A DNA stretch of 64,000 bases. It comes from CAVYUC01 sp963783085 (GTDB taxonomy: Bacteria > Bacteroidota > Bacteroidia > Bacteroidales > Prolixibacteraceae). A model generated the notes under the pieces. It did not search any database and was not told the DNA's origin. It saw only the letters and a program-made list of their open reading frames with translations. Both the position numbers and the translations under genes were made by a program. The stretch is from NCBI GenBank assembly GCA_963783085.1, contig CAWAMJ010000020.1, positions 942,052 to 1,006,051 of the forward strand. The letters are read 5' to 3'. This document shows, in pieces, positions 17,718-24,300 of the stretch (position 1 is its first letter; every line of letters begins with the position of its first letter).

Positions 17718-17954
17718 ATGAGCACGGTAGAGTTAAGACATATTATTGCTGAACAATTATCTCAAATTGAAGATGTTACATTTTTGGAGGCAATTAAAAC
17801 AATCATTGATTCAAAAATTTCAGATGGAATTTATCAATTGAGTGATTTTCAAAAAGAACGTGTTGATAATGCGAGAGAAGAATTGAAAAATTATGAAACC
17901 ATTTCTCACGAAGAAGTTCAAAAAGAAATCAACAAATGGCTGAAAGAAAAATAG
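17718..17954 (+). CDS. Antitoxin of a RelE/ParE pair (TA module 2)
   Basis: A 78-residue protein (MSTVELRHIIAEQLSQIEDVTFLEAIKTIIDSKI...) of the ParD-like or addiction-module type found next to RelE/ParE toxins in Bacteroidota. The C-terminal ISHEEVQKEINKWLKEK resembles the toxin-binding tail of that group. The frame is open further upstream (to 17640, inside the proA tail copy), but ATG 17718, 17 bases after the promoter element, is the start. It overlaps the toxin gene by 19 bases. Confidence 0.7.
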   Translation: MSTVELRHIIAEQLSQIEDVTFLEAIKTIIDSKISDGIYQLSDFQKERVDNAREELKNYETISHEEVQKEINKWLKEK

Positions 17955-18247
17955 TTTGGTCAACGAAAGCCAAAAATGATTTATTTGAGATTCTGAATTT
18001 TTATGTTGAAAGAAATGGTACTCCGGCTTACAGTATAAAACTTAACAACCGCATTCATAAAAGTCTTCAGTTAATTTCGAAATATCCTAACATCGGAACA
18101 GAATCGAACTATCCATCTGTTCGTGTTTTAATTACCGGAGATTACCAGATTATTTATGAAATTTTTGACCAACTTATACTGGTAATTATGCTTTGGGATT
18201 GCAGACGAAATCCGGAAGATAAGAAAATTGGGAAAAGACTAAAATAA
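17936..18247 (+). CDS. RelE/ParE-type toxin (TA module 2)
   Basis: A 103-residue protein with the RelE/ParE layout: an N-terminal strand (KIVWSTKAKNDLFEILNFY), a helical hairpin (SIKLNNRIHKSLQLISKYPNIGTES) and C-terminal strands (VRVLITGDYQIIYEIFDQLILVIMLWDCRRNPEDKK), where R and W/D residues shape the active site. Whether it cuts mRNA at the ribosome (RelE) or blocks gyrase (ParE) cannot be told; the YPNIGTES loop and WDCRRNP end are common in the ParE-like group. It ends 58 bases before argF'. Confidence 0.8.
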   Translation: MAERKIVWSTKAKNDLFEILNFYVERNGTPAYSIKLNNRIHKSLQLISKYPNIGTESNYPSVRVLITGDYQIIYEIFDQLILVIMLWDCRRNPEDKKIGKRLK

Positions 18248-18305
18248 GATATTAAATTCAAATGGGAAATAATAAAAAACTTCATAATCTTCTGACTATT
18301 ACAGT

Positions 18306-19253
18306 ATGAAAAATTTCACTTCAGTAAAAGATATTCCAGATTTAAAAAAGGCAGTTGAAATCGCTTTCGATGTAAAGAAAAACAAGTTTGCATACCAGCA
18401 TCTGGGAAGAAATAAAACCATGGTGCTGATCTTTTTCAACTCAAGTTTGCGCACCCGGTTAAGCACTCAAAAAGCAGCAATGAATCTGGGAATGAATACA
18501 ATGGTGCTGAACGTTAGCGAAGACGGCTGGCAACTGGAGTCGGAACTGGGCGTGGTTATGGATGGCGACAAACCGGAACATCTGCTGGAAGCCATTCCTG
18601 TAATTGGCCGGTACTGCGATGTGATAGGCGTGAGGGCTTTTGCCCGTTTTCAAAACAGGGACGATGATTATTCCGAAAAAATACTGAATCAGTTTATTAA
18701 ATATGCCGGAGTGCCGGTTGTAAGCATGGAAGGCGCCACCCGACACCCATTGCAAAGTTACGCCGATTTGGTAACCATTGAAGAATTCAAAACAAAGGAT
18801 CGCCCTAAAGTGGTGCTAACCTGGGCGCCCCATCCAAAAGCGCTGCCACAGGCAGTTGCCAATTCGTTTGTGGAGTGGATGCGCGAGACTGATTACGAAC
18901 TGGTGGTTTCTCATCCGAAAGGATACGAACTGGCCCCTGAATTTATGGGCGATGTGAAAGTGGAATACGACCAAAAAAAGGCATTTGAAGGGGCCGATTT
19001 TATTTATGCAAAAAACTGGGCTTCGTACAGCAGCTACGGGCAAATTTTATCGATGGATTACAACTGGACAGTAAATGAAGAAAAAATGGCGCTGACCAAT
19101 CATGCCAAATTTATGCACTGTCTGCCGGTGCGCCGGAATGTAGTGGTCACCGACGGTGTTATCGACAGTCCAAATTCAATTGTAGTGCAGCAGGCAGCCA
19201 ACCGCGAAGTTACAGCCCAGGCAGTTCTGAAAATGATTTTGGAGGATATGTGA
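18306..19253 (+). CDS. argF': N-succinylornithine carbamoyltransferase
   Basis: Transfers a carbamoyl group to an N-acylated ornithine. The 315 residues match the Bacteroides fragilis N-succinylornithine enzyme closely, as I recall that sequence: NSSLRTRLSTQKAAMNLGMN (carbamoyl phosphate loop), DGDKPEHLLEAIPV, ATRHPLQSYADL, TWAPHPKALPQAV and HCLPVRRNVVVTD. Residue 90 is proline (DGDKP). In the published work on this family that position decides between N-succinylornithine (Pro) and N-acetylornithine (Glu), so the succinyl substrate is predicted. This implies a succinylated arginine route with ArgC and ArgD. It lies between TA modules 2 and 3. Confidence 0.9.
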   Translation: MKNFTSVKDIPDLKKAVEIAFDVKKNKFAYQHLGRNKTMVLIFFNSSLRTRLSTQKAAMNLGMNTMVLNVSEDGWQLESELGVVMDGDKPEHLLEAIPVIGRYCDVIGVRAFARFQNRDDDYSEKILNQFIKYAGVPVVSMEGATRHPLQSYADLVTIEEFKTKDRPKVVLTWAPHPKALPQAVANSFVEWMRETDYELVVSHPKGYELAPEFMGDVKVEYDQKKAFEGADFIYAKNWASYSSYGQILSMDYNWTVNEEKMALTNHAKFMHCLPVRRNVVVTDGVIDSPNSIVVQQAANREVTAQAVLKMILEDM

Positions 19254-19285
19254 GAAGTAGTAATTTTGTTCCAGATACTAATGTT

Positions 19286-19501
19286 ATGAAATCCATTACA
19301 ATCGATATTTCAGATAAGGTTTACAATTCTTTCCGCAACCTCTTGAAACAGTTGCCGAAAGGCAGTTTCAAAATTTACGATAATGATCCGGATGATTTGA
19401 CTGCTGAAGAAAAAAAAGCTTATTATTCGGTACAAAAGAAAATAGAGAAGGATGATTTCAGTGATTTTGAGGATTGGGATGAAGTGAAAAAAAGCTTTTG
19501 A
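19286..19501 (+). CDS. Antitoxin of a RelE-type pair (TA module 3)
   Basis: A 71-residue acidic protein (MKSITIDISDKVYNSFRNLLKQLPKGSFKIYDNDPDDLTAEEKKAY...) of the kind found just before RelE toxins in Bacteroidota. The N-terminal strand-helix resembles a ribbon-helix-helix-like start, and the acidic C-terminal DDFSDFEDWDEVKKSF should wrap the toxin. It starts 32 bases after argF'; no promoter was seen, so it may be transcribed from upstream. Its TGA overlaps the toxin ATG (TGATG). Confidence 0.7.
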   Translation: MKSITIDISDKVYNSFRNLLKQLPKGSFKIYDNDPDDLTAEEKKAYYSVQKKIEKDDFSDFEDWDEVKKSF

Positions 19502-19767
19502 TGTACTCCCTTATCATTCATAAAAAGGCTGCAAAATTTTTGAAGTCCCGAAATTCTTCCACAAAAAGAACAATTAAAAGAAAATTGGATTTGTTAAAAG
19601 AAGATCCGTTTTCACACGAACAGCTCGATATTAAAAAACTTAAAGGCATTGAAAATATGTACCGTTTGAGAATCGGTACGATTCGAATAATTTATCAGGT
19701 CGAGGAGCATAAGTTGCTGATTTTGGTTATTTCAGCCGGAACAAGGGGCGATGTTTATAAACAGTAA
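19501..19767 (+). CDS. RelE-type toxin (TA module 3)
   Basis: An 88-residue protein with the classical RelE pattern: MYSLIIHKKAAKFLKSRNSSTKRTIKRKLDLLKEDPF, then LKGIENMYRLRIGTIRIIYQVEEHKLLILVISAGTRGDVYKQ, with the basic residues and the final R..VY that act in mRNA cleavage at the ribosome. It is translationally coupled to the antitoxin through TGATG. Its stop is one base before the hisA start codon, so hisA translation is probably coupled to the toxin. Confidence 0.85.
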   Translation: MYSLIIHKKAAKFLKSRNSSTKRTIKRKLDLLKEDPFSHEQLDIKKLKGIENMYRLRIGTIRIIYQVEEHKLLILVISAGTRGDVYKQ

Positions 19768-19768
19768 A

Positions 19769-20509
19769 ATGACTAAAAAAATTGAAATAATACCAGCCAT
19801 CGATATTATCGAAGGTAAATGTGTGCGGCTTTCACAAGGCGACTACAATCAGAAAACCGTTTACAATGAAGACCCGCTGGAGGTGGCAAAAAAGTTTGAA
19901 ACCGCCGGAATCAAACGGTTGCATTTGGTTGATTTGGATGGCGCCAAAGCCAAACATATTGTCAATTACAAAGTGCTGGAAAAAATTGCTGTCAAAACAA
20001 ACCTGGTTATTGATTTTGGCGGCGGATTAAAGTCGGATGAAGATTTAAAAATTGCCTTTCATTCAGGGGCAGCTATGGTCACCGGAGGCAGTATTGCCGT
20101 TAAAGAAAAGGACATTTTTTTAAGTTGGCTGGAAAAATACGGCAACGAAAAAATCATCCTCGGCGCCGATGCAAAAGACGGAAATATTGCTGTTAGCGGT
20201 TGGCAGGAATCTACCGAAATTCCGGTCATCGATTTTATTGAACAGTTTTATTCCGAAGGAATTAAAAAAGTGATTTCCACTGACATCAGCCGCGATGGAA
20301 TGCTCAGCGGACCTTCGTTTGAATTATATGCTGAAATTCTGGAAAAGCTTCCTGAAGTGGAAATTATTGCCAGTGGCGGAATTGCTTCCATGGATGATAT
20401 TTTAAAGTTGAATGAAATGGATGTGCCGGGTGTGATTACCGGCAAAGCAATTTATGAAGGGAAAATCAGTTTAAAAGATATTGAAAAATATAACCGTTAT
20501 AATTCATAA
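19769..20509 (+). CDS. hisA: Phosphoribosylformimino-AICAR phosphate isomerase
   Basis: Fourth step of histidine synthesis, an Amadori rearrangement giving PRFAR. It is a half-repeated TIM barrel of 246 residues: IIPAIDIIEGKCVRLSQGDY (first catalytic Asp), HLVDLDGAKA, VIDFGGGLKSDEDL, and the second catalytic Asp in ISTDISRDGMLSGPSFELY, ending with IIASGGIASMDDIL and VITGKAIYEGKI. The frame opens at 19751, inside the toxin gene; ATG 19769 (MTKKIEIIPAID) fits the family start and follows the toxin TAA by one base. hisA is separated from hisF by the SatD/DUF3307 pair, whereas other genomes usually keep hisA and hisF side by side. Confidence 0.95.
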   Translation: MTKKIEIIPAIDIIEGKCVRLSQGDYNQKTVYNEDPLEVAKKFETAGIKRLHLVDLDGAKAKHIVNYKVLEKIAVKTNLVIDFGGGLKSDEDLKIAFHSGAAMVTGGSIAVKEKDIFLSWLEKYGNEKIILGADAKDGNIAVSGWQESTEIPVIDFIEQFYSEGIKKVISTDISRDGMLSGPSFELYAEILEKLPEVEIIASGGIASMDDILKLNEMDVPGVITGKAIYEGKISLKDIEKYNRYNS

Positions 20510-20564
20510 TGAAAGGATATAACTTTTAAAGGTTATATTTTATTTTATAACCAAATTTGGTTAT
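20489..20564. promoter_or_regulatory. Three TATAAC/GTTATA palindromes before the SatD-like gene
   Basis: Inverted pairs at 20489-20501 (TATAACCGTTATA), 20517-20538 (ATATAAC, 8 bases, GGTTATAT) and 20547-20564 (ATAACCAAATTTGGTTAT, a perfect 18-base palindrome). All share the half-site TATAACC/GGTTATA, are spaced about 30 bases apart centre to centre, and the last ends 10 bases before the GTG start. They look like a multi-site operator, most simply for the downstream helix-turn-helix protein itself. Confidence 0.6.
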
Positions 20565-20573
20565 ATTTATGAG

Positions 20574-21209
20574 GTGAAAAATAAAAAACAAATAGCAGTT
20601 ATTACCGGAGACATTGTCAATTCTTCAAAATTAACCGTAGAGCAAAAAGAGACAGTCAAGGAAAGGTTTGTTGAATTAGCAGGGAACGATGCGTTGCTAA
20701 AACCGAAATTTTACCGGGGTGACAGTTTTCAGGTGGCAGCAAAACCGGAAGCAGCATTATCACTCGTCCTAAAATTCAGGTTTGAATTGAGACGCTTGAA
20801 CGAAAACAATGATGTGCGGGCCTCCATTGGAATTGGTGAAATTTCGGCGTGGAACGAAGATGTGTTGCTGGCTGGCGGTTCTGCTTTCGAACGTTCCGGA
20901 AAAAAACTGGACGAACTCAAAAAAAAAGGACTTCGCATTGTTATTACCACCGGAAATCCGGAGTTGGACGAAGAATTGGAAACCTATTGTGTAATGGCCG
21001 ATTCGCTTTTGAATAATCTGACAACGGTGCAGGCAAATATCGTTTTTTACAAACTTGCTGATTTGCCGCAGGAAAACATTGCAGAAATACTTGAAATCAC
21101 GCAGCCGTCGGTGAGTAAAACACTGAAAGCAGCCAACTGGAAAGCCATTGAAAGGTTTATAAAAAGATACCGGCAAATTATAGAAAAAAATTATGGGAAT
21201 TCTGAATAG
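20574..21209 (+). CDS. SatD-family protein with C-terminal helix-turn-helix
   Basis: A 211-residue cytoplasmic protein. The N-terminal part (IAVITGDIVNSSKL...KFYRGDSFQVAAKPEAALSLVLKFRFELRRL...RASIGIGEI) follows the SatD pattern, which resembles nucleotide-cyclase-like folds. The C-terminal part (LPQENIAEILEITQPSVSKTLKAANWKAIERFIKRYRQII) reads as a helix-turn-helix (IAEILEITQPSVSKTL). The start is GTG 20574, right after three palindromes that probably are its operator. It overlaps the DUF3307 gene by 17 bases, and this two-gene pair recurs in Bacteroidota. The function is not known; a stress or envelope switch is speculation. Confidence 0.75.
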   Translation: MKNKKQIAVITGDIVNSSKLTVEQKETVKERFVELAGNDALLKPKFYRGDSFQVAAKPEAALSLVLKFRFELRRLNENNDVRASIGIGEISAWNEDVLLAGGSAFERSGKKLDELKKKGLRIVITTGNPELDEELETYCVMADSLLNNLTTVQANIVFYKLADLPQENIAEILEITQPSVSKTLKAANWKAIERFIKRYRQIIEKNYGNSE

Positions 21210-21885
21210 CATTTTTCTACCCTTACTGGCTGGCCATTTAATTGCCGACTTCTGGCTGCAGCCCGGTTCGTGGGTCCTTCAGAAAAAACAAAGTGGGCTG
21301 AAATCAACGGAAATGTTTGTGCATTGTGCAATTGCAGCTATTCTTCCGGTGCTTTTTACCTTTCAGTTAAATCTTTGGTGGTTTATCCCGGCAATTTTTG
21401 CCACCCATATTATAATCGATTTTTTTAAGTCGAAAATAAAAGACAACATTCCGGCATTTTTAGCCGATCAGTTGTTACATGTGGCAGTTCTTTGGATATT
21501 AGCTGTTTACGGAACGAAAACCGAAATGCCTTCAGGTGCAATAATTTTTTGGCTTTATGCCGTCGGGTTCATTTTAATTACCAGTCCGCTGGGAATTTTA
21601 ACCGGCAAAATGCTGGCTGTGGTTCTGCCCGAAAAGGGGAAATCTTTTCAACTGGATGTTTCAGGCTGGATTGGAATTATGGAACGAGTTCTGATTTTGA
21701 TTTTTATAACTTCCGGGCAGTTTTCCGCTATCGGGTTTTTAATCGCTGCCAAATCAGTTTTCCGGTTTAACGACACCCGTGAAGACGGGAATAAAAAGGC
21801 GGAGTATTTTTTACTGGGGACTTTAATTTCGTTCACGTTGGCTATTGTAACAGGTTTATTGATAAAATATTTAATCAGGATTTAA
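21193..21885 (+). CDS. DUF3307 membrane protein
   Basis: A 230-residue inner membrane protein with about six predicted hydrophobic segments. The N-terminal FLPLLAGHLIADFWLQPGSWVLQKK and the HCAIAA and ATHIIIDFFKSK segments match DUF3307: conserved His and Asp residues inside membrane helices suggest metal or proton chemistry. It overlaps the SatD-like gene, so the two are made together and probably act as a pair. Biochemical role unknown. The last helices end 39 bases before hisF, with a C/G-rich hairpin between. Confidence 0.75.
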   Translation: MGILNSIFLPLLAGHLIADFWLQPGSWVLQKKQSGLKSTEMFVHCAIAAILPVLFTFQLNLWWFIPAIFATHIIIDFFKSKIKDNIPAFLADQLLHVAVLWILAVYGTKTEMPSGAIIFWLYAVGFILITSPLGILTGKMLAVVLPEKGKSFQLDVSGWIGIMERVLILIFITSGQFSAIGFLIAAKSVFRFNDTREDGNKKAEYFLLGTLISFTLAIVTGLLIKYLIRI

Positions 21886-21919
21886 CTCCTTCCCTTTTGG
21901 GGAAGGTTGGGAAGGGGCT
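21886..21919 (+). repeat. G/C-rich hairpin overlapping the hisF leader
   Basis: CCTTCCC pairs with GGGGAAGG (21888-21906), and a second GGGAAGGGGC copy lies next to it. The element sits just before the hisF ATG (21925) and could mask or supply its ribosome binding site. Similar pyrimidine/purine hairpins occur between genes in many Bacteroidota genomes. Confidence 0.45.
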
Positions 21920-21924
21920 TCTTT

Positions 21925-22681
21925 ATGCTTGCAAAACGAATCATACCATGTTTGGATATCCGGAACGGACAAACCGTGAAGGGAATCAATTTTGTGAATA
22001 TCCAGGAAGTGGGCGACCCGGTGGAATTGGGGGCAAAATATGCCGCCGACGGCGCCGATGAACTGGTTTTCCTTGATATTACCGCTACCCACGAAGGCCG
22101 GAAAACATTTGTGGAGCTGGTAAAACGCATTGCCGCACATCTGAATATTCCGTTCACTGTTGGCGGTGGAATCAGTGAACTGAGGGATGCTGAAAAGTTG
22201 CTGAGCGCCGGCGCCGATAAAATTTCCATCAATTCTTCTGCAGTGCAGAAATCCAAAATTGATTGACGAACTGGCGCTGAATTTTGGGAGCCAGTTTGTG
22301 GTTGTAGCAATCGACGCACGCGGCGACGGGAAAAATCACTGGACGGTAACCGTTAACGGCGGCCGCATTCCTACCGATAAAGAATTGTTTTCGTGGGCCA
22401 AAGAGGCGGAAGATCGCGGCGCCGGAGAAATTCTGTTTACCTCAATGAACCACGACGGAACGAAAAACGGTTTTGCCAACGAGCAGCTTGCACAAATGGC
22501 CGACATGTTGAAAATCCCGGTCATCGCGTCGGGCGGGGCAGGGAAAATGGAACATTTTGTTGATGTATTTACCAAAGGAAAAGCTGACGCCGGACTGGCT
22601 GCCAGTATCTTTCACTACAATGAAATTCCCATTCCAACCTTAAAAAGGTATTTAAAAGAAAACGGAATTGTTATTCGGTAA
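21925..22681 (+). pseudogene. hisF: Imidazole glycerol phosphate synthase cyclase subunit, frameshifted
   Basis: TIM-barrel subunit that uses ammonia from HisH to make imidazole glycerol phosphate and AICAR. The first frame has RIIPCLDIRNGQTVKGINF (catalytic Asp), GADELVFLDITATHEGR and INSSAVQ, and fails at 22249-22251. The rest, with IDELALNFGSQFVVVAIDARGDGKN, MNHDGTKNGF (second catalytic Asp) and IASGGAGKMEHFVDVF, is in the next frame. Reading AA for AAA gives VQNPKLIDELAL and the normal 251 residues. ATG 21925 is the start (MLAKRIIPCLD). HisH is not in the window. Confidence 0.92.
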
Positions 22682-22730
22682 AAAAACTGCAAGTCGTATA
22701 TTCGCAACAAATTGGAAATCATAAATACAG

Positions 22731-23348
22731 ATGAACGAATTAAAAAATATTGACCAGGTCGATTTTGAAAAGTTGAACGGTTTGGTGCCGGCAGTAGTGC
22801 AGGACGATAAATCGATGAAAATATTAATGGTAGGTTTTATGAACCGCGAAGCGCTGGGAAAAACGCAGGAATTGGGGAAAGTTACCTTCTTCAGCCGCAC
22901 CAAAAACCGCTTGTGGACAAAAGGCGAAGAATCGGGAAATTTTTTGAATGTGGTTTCTATTTTGATAGATTGTGACAATGATACACTGTTGATTAAGGCC
23001 AGTCCGGTGGGGCCGGTTTGCCACACAGGCGCCGACACCTGTTTCTCGGAAATCAACCCAAAAGAAGATGTGCAGTTTTTAAGTTATCTGCAGGATTTTA
23101 TCGATAAACGAAAAAAGGAAATGCCGGAAGGTTCATATACAACTTCGCTGTTTAAAAAAGGTACCCGGACGATTTCCCAAAAAGTTGGCGAAGAAGCGGT
23201 GGAAACCATCATCGGGGCCATGGCCAACGACGACGAAAATTTCATTTATGAAGCCGGTGATTTGCTTTATCACCTCATCGTTTTACTTTCCCACAAAGAT
23301 CTCCGTATTGAAGACGTGATTGGCGAGCTCCGAAAGCGTCACAAATAA
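22731..23348 (+). CDS. hisIE: Bifunctional phosphoribosyl-AMP cyclohydrolase / phosphoribosyl-ATP pyrophosphatase
   Basis: Catalyses steps two and three of histidine synthesis. The N-terminal HisI domain (residues about 1-115) has GFMNREALGKTQELGKVTFFSRTKNRLWTKGEESGNFLNV, the metal-binding IDCDNDTLL and GPVCHTGADTCF. The C-terminal HisE domain (about 120-205) has EGSYTTSLFKKGTRTISQKVGEEAVETIIGAMANDDENFIYEAGDLLYHLIVLL, a MazG-like all-helical pyrophosphatase. The length of 205 is typical of the fused form. It follows hisF by 49 bases and closes the biosynthetic run. Confidence 0.95.
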   Translation: MNELKNIDQVDFEKLNGLVPAVVQDDKSMKILMVGFMNREALGKTQELGKVTFFSRTKNRLWTKGEESGNFLNVVSILIDCDNDTLLIKASPVGPVCHTGADTCFSEINPKEDVQFLSYLQDFIDKRKKEMPEGSYTTSLFKKGTRTISQKVGEEAVETIIGAMANDDENFIYEAGDLLYHLIVLLSHKDLRIEDVIGELRKRHK

Positions 23349-23506
23349 AACGTTAAATGCTGGTTAAATACCATTGGAGTATTTCATCATTAACCTTTCT
23401 GATTCCGATGTTTATAAAACATGGTTATGTAACATAGTTTCATAACATATTTGTATAACATGCAACATTTCGTTGGTTTTGAAGTGGTTTTCTCTCCGTA
23501 AGTTGG

Positions 23507-23514
23507 TAGTTTTG
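23507..23514 (+). promoter_or_regulatory. Candidate -7 element of the 226-residue hypothetical gene
   Basis: TAGTTTTG fits TAnnTTTG, 34 bases before the ATG. Upstream, three TAACAT copies (23430-23461) form a repeated AT-rich tract that could bind a regulator. Confidence 0.4.
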
Positions 23515-23548
23515 TATAGTTATTTGCTAATCAAAAAAAACCGGTACC

Positions 23549-24229
23549 ATGGAAACTTTAACTACATGCTCAACAAATGTTGCCACAATACTTGCCTGCC
23601 GAAAAATTGCAAAATCGTTCAGGGAAAATATCTATGAACTTTCCCGCATCCGCAAAGAATGGGATTTGAAATTTGCCACATCGCTCGTGGTTTGGATTGA
23701 CGACACCATCGAAAAATATTACAAAAAAAATGCTGATGGAATCTATGATGAAAAATATCTGGAATGGCACGATATGCTTATTTCAGCACTTCAAAACCTG
23801 AGTATTCTGAGGGCCTCGGTTAAAGTTGACTTCAAAAACGATAAAACTTTTTTGAAGGATTTCTTCAGGAAACAAGGCTACAACGAATTTTTTAGTGATG
23901 CTAAAAATGGTGATCATTTGAGCTTGTGTAAATTTTTGTTCCAGTTCAGAGATAATTTAGATGAAAAAAGCCGGAAAAAAATAGTTGCCAAAGGAACCTG
24001 CGATTCTATTTTTGAAAAAATTATCACGGATGCCAATCAAATTCCCACTTACAAAGAATGTTTTGAACTGCTTGAAAATGAAAGCGAAATGAATTCTTAC
24101 GGACAAAAAGAAGTCGCAGAAATTTACAAAACGGTACAGGATATTTGCCGGATTGCCACTGCGTATTACATGTTCGATCCGGCGCAGCGGGCTAAATTTA
24201 ATTTTTACAAAGTGATGGTTAACCTTTAA
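23549..24229 (+). CDS. Unrecognised protein of 226 residues
   Basis: I do not recognise a family. The protein is soluble, has no signal peptide or membrane segment, and appears mostly helical (for example CRKIAKSFRENIYELSRIRKEWDLKFATSLVVWIDDTIEKYYKKN and YGQKEVAEIYKTVQDICRIATAYY). No catalytic motif is obvious. The C-terminal YYMFDPAQRAKFNFYKVMVNL is a distinct conserved-looking end. It has its own promoter-like element and a strong terminator 20 bases after the stop, so it is a single-gene unit between hisIE and the 1168-residue protein. Codon use looks like that of its neighbours. Confidence 0.7.
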   Translation: METLTTCSTNVATILACRKIAKSFRENIYELSRIRKEWDLKFATSLVVWIDDTIEKYYKKNADGIYDEKYLEWHDMLISALQNLSILRASVKVDFKNDKTFLKDFFRKQGYNEFFSDAKNGDHLSLCKFLFQFRDNLDEKSRKKIVAKGTCDSIFEKIITDANQIPTYKECFELLENESEMNSYGQKEVAEIYKTVQDICRIATAYYMFDPAQRAKFNFYKVMVNL

Positions 24230-24250
24230 ACGATTGATAATTATTTTCAT

Positions 24251-24289
24251 AAAACAACAGCCTGGGAATATTTTCCAGGCTGTTGTTTT
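24251..24289. terminator. Bidirectional terminator
   Basis: A 15-base-pair perfect stem (AAAACAACAGCCTGG with its complement) around a short AT loop, with T-runs on both sides. It serves the hypothetical gene on the plus strand and the convergent large gene on the minus strand. Confidence 0.9.
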
Positions 24290-24300
24290 ATAAAGATATT

